Origin: Liolophura sinensis | Lineage: Eukaryota > Mollusca > Polyplacophora > Chitonida > Chitonidae | Length of the DNA: 64,000 bases | NCBI RefSeq assembly: GCF_032854445.1 | Contig: NC_088298.1 | Span: 7,925,504 to 7,989,503, forward strand | Reading direction: 5' to 3' | Shown here: positions 59,400 through 64,000 of the stretch, one piece after another | Position numbering within the stretch: the first letter of the stretch is position 1 | Layout: each line of letters opens with the position of its first letter | Program-made: the position numbers and the translations under genes | Notes under the pieces: generated by a model | Seen by the model: the letters and a program-made list of their open reading frames with translations, nothing else | Databases searched by the model: none | What the model was told of the DNA's origin: nothing

Positions 59400-59518
59400 A
59401 GCCTACAGCACCCGGTGTTCCCAGGCGGTCACCCATCCAAGTACTAACCGGGCTCGACGTTGCTTAACTTCGGTGTTCAGACGAGAACCGGTGTTTTCAA
59501 CGTGATATGGCCGTAGGC
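59400..59518 (-). rRNA. 5S rRNA, gene 7
   Basis: Consensus apart from CGTCTGAACACC (one substitution). Confidence 0.95.
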
Positions 59519-59792
59519 AGGTGCTGGGGTAAAACTTTGCTATATATTGGTGGTGAAATAAAATGCATGGAATATCAGAACAAGTGCACCAAACAGTGAA
59601 GAGGCTGGATGGCCGTTTGAACGAAGACAACAAACTCCCTGCCATCCCACGTCTGTCTTGGCTTAGATGGACCATACAAGTCACGCTAGGGGCGATAACT
59701 CATATCCACATTTCCCCACCCACCATGGGTACATACATCTTTGTATTAATGAAGAAAAAGAGAAAAAAAAAAAAAAAAAAAAAGAGGTTGTT

Positions 59793-59911
59793 AGCCTACA
59801 GCACCCGGTGTTCCCAGTCGGTCACCCATCCAAGTACTAACCGGGCTCGACGTTGTTTAACCTCGGTGTTCGGACGAGAACCGGTGTTTTCATCGTGATA
59901 TGGCCGTAGGC
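59793..59911 (-). rRNA. 5S rRNA, gene 8
   Basis: Several substitutions: CGATGAAAACACC, GAGGTTAAACAACG and GACCGACTGGG. Confidence 0.92.
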
Positions 59912-60183
59912 AGGTGCTGGGGTAAAACTTTGCTATATATTGGTGGTGAAATAAAATGCATGGAATATCAGAACAAGTGCACCAAACAGTGAAGAGGCTG
60001 GATGGCCGTTTGAACGAAGACAACAAACTCCCTGCCATCCCACGTCTGTCTTGGCTTAGATGGACCATACAAGTCACGCTAGGGGCGATAACTCATATCC
60101 ACATTTCCCCACCTACCATGGGTATATACATCTTGGTATTAATGAAGAAAAAGTGAAAAAAAAAAAAAAAAAAAGAGGTTGCT

Positions 60184-60303
60184 AGCCTACAGCACCCCGG
60201 TGTTCCCAGGCGGTCACCCATCCAAGTACTAACCGGGCTCGACGTTGCTTAACTTCGGTGTTCGGACAAGAACCGGTGTTTTCAACGTGATATGGCCGTA
60301 GGC
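60184..60303 (-). rRNA. 5S rRNA, gene 9 (one-base insertion)
   Basis: 120 bases because of an extra G in CACCGGGGTGC; TTCTTGTCCG substitution as in gene 5. Confidence 0.92.
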
Positions 60304-60575
60304 AGGTGATGGGGTAAAACTTTGCTATATATTGGTGGAGAAATAAAATGCATGGAATATCAGAACAAGTGCACCAAACAGTGAAGAGGCTGGATGGCCG
60401 TTTGAACGAAGACAACAAACTCCCTGCCATCCCACGTCTGTCTTGGCTTAGATGGACCATACAAGTCACGCTAGGGGCGATAACTCATATCCACATTTCC
60501 CCACCCACCATGGGTACATACATCTTTGTATTAATGAAGAAAAAGAGAAAAAAAAAAAAAAAAAAAGAGGTTGTT

Positions 60576-60694
60576 AGCCTACAGCACCCGGTGTTCCCAG
60601 GCGGTCACCCATCCAAGTACTAACCGGGCTCGACGTTGCTGAACTTCGGTGTTCGGACGAGAACCGGTGTTTTCAACGTGATATGGCCGTAGGC
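60576..60694 (-). rRNA. 5S rRNA, gene 10
   Basis: Consensus with one substitution in box A (GAAGTTCAGCAACG). Confidence 0.95.
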
Positions 60695-60966
60695 AGGTGC
60701 TGGGGTAAAACTTTGCTATATATTGGTGGTGAAATAAAATGCATGGAATATCAGAACAAGTGCACCAAACAGTGAAGAGGCTAGATGGCCGTTTGAACGA
60801 AGACAACAAACTCCCTGCCATCCCACGTCTGTCTTGGCTTAGATGGACCATACAAGTTCACGCTAGGGCAATAACTCATATCCACATTTCCCCACCCACC
60901 ATGGGTACATACATCTTTTTATTAATGAAGAAAAAGAGAAAAAGAGAAAAAAAAATAGAGGTTGCT

Positions 60967-61087
60967 AGCCTACAGCACCCGGTGTTCCCAGGCGGTCACC
61001 CATCCAAGTACTAACCGGGCTCGACGTTGCTTAACTTCGGTGTTTCGGACTGAGAACCGGTGTTTTCAACGTGATATGGCCGTAGGC
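60967..61087 (-). rRNA. 5S rRNA, gene 11 (two insertions)
   Basis: 121 bases; extra bases in TTCTCAGTCCGAAACACCG, which would disturb loop C. Confidence 0.85.
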
Positions 61088-61358
61088 ATGTGCTGGGGTA
61101 AAACTTTGCTATATATTGGTGGTGAAATAAAATGCATGGAATATCAGAACAAGTGCACCAAACAGTGAAGAGGCTGGATGGCCGTTTGAACGAAGACAAC
61201 AAACTCCCTGCCATCCCACGTCTGTCTTGGCTTAGATGGACCATGCAAGTCACGCTAGGGCCGATAACTCATATCCACATTTCCCCACCCACCATGGGTA
61301 CATACATCTTTGTATTAATGCAGAAAAAGAAAAAAAAAAAAATAAAAAAGATGTTGTT

Positions 61359-61477
61359 AGCCTACAGCACCCGGTGTTCCCAGGCGGTCACCCATCCAAG
61401 TACTAACCGGGCTCGACGTTGCTTAACCTCGGTGTTCGGACGAGAACCGGTGTTTTCAACGTGATATGGCCGTAGGC
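61359..61477 (-). rRNA. 5S rRNA, gene 12
   Basis: Full length; CCGAGGTTAAGC variant as in gene 4. Confidence 0.95.
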
Positions 61478-61740
61478 ACGTGCTGGGGTAAAACTTTGCT
61501 ATATATTGGTGGTGAAATAAAATGCATGGAATATCAGAACAAGTGCACCAAACAGTGAAGAGGCTGGATGGCCGTTTGAACGAAGACAACAAACTCCCTG
61601 CCATCCCACGTCTGTCTTGGCTTAGATGGACCATACAAGTCACGCTAGGGGCGATAACTCATATCCACATTTCCCCACCCACCATGGATATATACATCTT
61701 GGTATTAATGAAGAAAAAGTGAAAAAAAAAAGAGGTTGCT

Positions 61741-61860
61741 ATCCTACAGCACCCGGTGTTCCCAGGCGGTCACCCATCCAAGTACTAACCGGGCTCGATG
61801 TTGCTTAACTTCGGTGTTCGGACGAGAACCGAAGTTTTTTAACGTGATATGGCCGTAGGC
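61741..61860 (-). rRNA. 5S rRNA, gene 13 (degenerate)
   Basis: 120 bases; GTTAAAAAACTTCGGTTCTC replaces the usual GTTGAAAACACCGGTTCTC, the last helix has GTAGGAT, and box A differs by one base. The most damaged copy. Confidence 0.85.
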
Positions 61861-62123
61861 ACGTGCTGGGGTAAAACTTTGCTATATATTGGTGGTGAAA
61901 TAAAATGCATGGAATATCAGAACAAGTGCACCAAACAGTGAAGAGGCTGGATGGCCGTTTGAACGAAGACAACAAACTCCCTGCCATCCCACGTCTGTCT
62001 TGGCTTAGATGGACCATACAAGTCACGCTAGGGGCGATAACTCATATCCACATTTCCCCACCCACCATGGGTACATACATCTTTGTATTAATGAAGAAAA
62101 AGTGAAAAAAAAAAGAGGTTGTT

Positions 62124-62242
62124 AGCCTACAGCACCCGGTGTTCCCAGGCGGTCACCCATCCAAGTACTAACCGGGCTCGACGTTGCTTAACTTCGGTGT
62201 TCGGACGAGAACCGGTGTTTTCAACGTGATATGGCCGTAGGC
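62124..62242 (-). rRNA. 5S rRNA, gene 14
   Basis: Matches the array consensus throughout. Confidence 0.96.
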
Positions 62243-62505
62243 ACGTGCTGGGGTAAAACTTTGCTATATATTGGTGGTGAAATAAAATGCATGGAATATC
62301 AGAACAAGTGCACCAAACAGTGAAGAGGCTGGATGGCCGTTTGAATGAAGACAACAAACTCCCTGCCATCCCACGTCTGTCTTGGCTTAGATGGACCATA
62401 CAAGTCACGCTAGGGGCGATAACTCATATCCACATTTCCCCACCCACCATGGGTACATACATCTTTGTATTAATGAAGAAAAAGAGAAAAAAAAAAGAGG
62501 TTGTT

Positions 62506-62624
62506 AGCCTACAGCACCCGGTGTTCCCAGGCGGTCACCCATCCAAGTACTAACCGGGCTCGACGTTGCTTAACTTCGGTGTTCGGACGAGAACCGGTGT
62601 TTTCAACGTGATATGGCCGTAGGC
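62506..62624 (-). rRNA. 5S rRNA, gene 15
   Basis: Matches the array consensus; its upstream flank has the AGATTTACC variant also seen upstream of gene 2. Confidence 0.96.
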
Positions 62625-62899
62625 AGGTGCTGGGGTAAATCTTTGCTATATATTGGTGGTGAAATAAAATGCATGGAATATCAGAACAAGTGCACCAAAC
62701 AGTGAAGAGGCTGGATGGCCGTTTGAACGAAGACAACAAACTCCCTGCCATCCCACGTCTGTCTTGGCTTAGATGGACCATACAAGTCACGCTAGGGGCG
62801 ATAACTCATATCCACATTTCCCCACCCACCATGGGTATATACATCTTGGTATTAATGAGGAAAAGTGAAAAAAAAAAAAAAAAAAAAAAAGAGGTTGTT

Positions 62900-63018
62900 A
62901 GCCTACAGCACCCGGTGTTTCCAGGCGGTCACCCATCCAAGTACTAACCGGGCTCGACGTTGCTTAACTTCGGTGTTCGGACGAGAACCGGTGTTTTCAA
63001 CGTGATATGGCCGTAGGC
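62900..63018 (-). rRNA. 5S rRNA, gene 16
   Basis: Same 3'-helix substitution as gene 1 (CCTGGAAACACC), otherwise consensus. Confidence 0.95.
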
Positions 63019-63293
63019 ACGTGCTGGGGTAAAACTTTGCTATATATTGGTGGTGAAATAAAATGCATGGAATATCAGAACAAGTGCACCAAACAGTGAA
63101 GAGGCTGGATGGCCGTTTGAACGAAGACAACAAACTCCCTGCCATCCCACGTCTGTCTTGGCTTAGATGGACCATACAAGTCACGCTAGGGGCGATAACT
63201 CATATCCACATTTCCCCACCCACCATGGGTATATACATCTTGGTATTAATGAGGAAAAGTGAAAAAAAAAAAAAAAAAAAAAAAGAGGTTGTT

Positions 63294-63412
63294 AGCCTAC
63301 AGCACCCGGTGTTCCCAGGCGGTCACCCATCCAAGTACTAACCGGGCTCGACGTTGCTTAACTTCGGTGTTCGGACGAGAACCGGTGTTTTCAACGTGAT
63401 ATGGCCGTAGGC
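63294..63412 (-). rRNA. 5S rRNA, gene 17
   Basis: Matches the array consensus. By position it is the counterpart of gene 2, without that gene's deletions. Confidence 0.96.
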
Positions 63413-63686
63413 ACGTGCTGGGGTAAAACTTTGCTATATATTGGTGGTGAAATAAAATGCATGGAATATCAGAACAAGTGCACCAAACAGTGAAGAGGCT
63501 GGATGGCCGTTTGCACGAAGACAACAAACTCCCTGCCATCCCACGTCTGTCTTGGCTTAGATGGACCATACAAGTCACGCTAGGGGCGATAACTCATATC
63601 CACATTTCCCCACCCACCATGGGTACATACATCTTTGTATTAATGAAGAAAAAGAGAAAAAAAAAAAAAAAAAAAAAGAGCTTGTT

Positions 63687-63805
63687 AGCCTACAGCACCC
63701 GGTGCTCCCAGGCGGTCACCCATCCAAGTACTAACCGGGCTCGATGTTGTTTAACCTCGGTGTTCGGACGAGAACCGGTGTTTTCAACGTGATATGGCCG
63801 TAGGC
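63687..63805 (-). rRNA. 5S rRNA, gene 18 (variant b)
   Basis: Same diagnostic changes as gene 3, including the AAGCT (instead of AACCT) just after the gene. Confidence 0.93.
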
Positions 63806-64000
63806 AGGTGCTGGGGTAAAACTTTGCTATATATTGGTGGTGAAATAAAATGCATGGAATATCAGAACAAGTGCACCAAACAGTGAAGAGGCTGGATGGC
63901 CGTTTGAACGAAGACAACAAACTCCCTGCCATCCCACGTCTGTCTTGGCTTAGATGGACCATGCAAGTCACGCTAGGGGCGATAACTCATATCCACATTT

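Larger units (their letters stand above)
56844..64000 (-). repeat. Tandem 5S rDNA array, 18 genes, repeat 382-396 bp
   Basis: Each repeat is a 119-base 5S gene on the minus strand plus a spacer of about 265-275 bases. Spacers come in two types: one with GGTATATACATCTTGGTATT, the other with GGTACATACATCTTTGTATT. Length varies mainly in the A/T run that serves as terminator. Upstream of each gene is ATATATAGCAAAGTTTTACC, with TATATA about 28 bases before +1. The open frames on both strands that recur in every repeat are products of the spacer. Both array edges are outside the contiguous sequence. Confidence 0.97.

Noticed and set aside
56857-63971. A family of 66-111-codon open frames repeated on both strands every 390 bases
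   Set aside because: They are fixed positions within the 5S rDNA repeat (5S gene plus spacer), overlap each other on both strands, and show no protein features; periodic DNA explains them fully.
56844-64000. Regular repeat-spacer pattern resembling a CRISPR array
   Set aside because: The repeat is 5S rDNA of about 390 bp with near-identical spacers in an animal genome; CRISPR spacers would be unique and short.

Overview
This is nuclear DNA of an animal, most likely a mollusc or a close lophotrochozoan relative. The evidence is intron-split genes with GT/AG borders whose products are plainly metazoan (Rab5, EFHB/CFAP21, PP2D1), a dense population of one tRNA-derived SINE with an AAATAAAT tail, abundant ACATGTACATGT motifs and (TA)n tracts, and tandem 5S rDNA. 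The species cannot be read from the window.

Layout. 1-1139: end of a Tc1/mariner element (transposase on the minus strand, one frameshift, right inverted repeat and TA). 1140-7138: SINEs, a MITE-like element with a nested SINE, and probable rab5 3' UTR. 7139-17822: a Rab5 gene on the minus strand, five coding exons (213 codons plus stop) and a likely non-coding first exon. 17823-18615: a short intergenic interval that looks like a bidirectional promoter. 18616-35579: EFHB on the plus strand, nine recognised exons, with two apparent one-base deletions. 35580-40859: EFHB 3' flank, two minisatellites and SINEs. 40860-46066: PP2D1 on the minus strand, five coding exons, 708 codons plus stop, with a PP2C metal-site residue replaced. 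47306-47563: an unassigned exon-like open segment. 47880-56643: tandem repeat field built on tRNA-Lys(UUU), with five 93-base tRNA genes that each carry a 20-base insert at the canonical tRNA intron site, interleaved with units that keep only the 5' half of the tRNA; a LINE remnant interrupts it. 56644-56843: exactly 200 N (assembly gap). 56844-64000: tandem 5S rDNA, 18 genes on the minus strand, repeat about 382-396 bp.

How it fits together. Rab5, EFHB and PP2D1 are neighbours in human 3p24.3 as well, and Rab5/EFHB are head to head in both, so the left two thirds of the window is an old conserved gene cluster (the order of the three differs). The right third is RNA polymerase III territory: tRNA-Lys units and 5S genes, all on the minus strand, but their adjacency crosses the 200-N gap and is not proven by contiguous sequence. 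Interspersed repeats (SINE, MITE-like foldbacks, an unnamed 350-bp repeat) fill introns and flanks.
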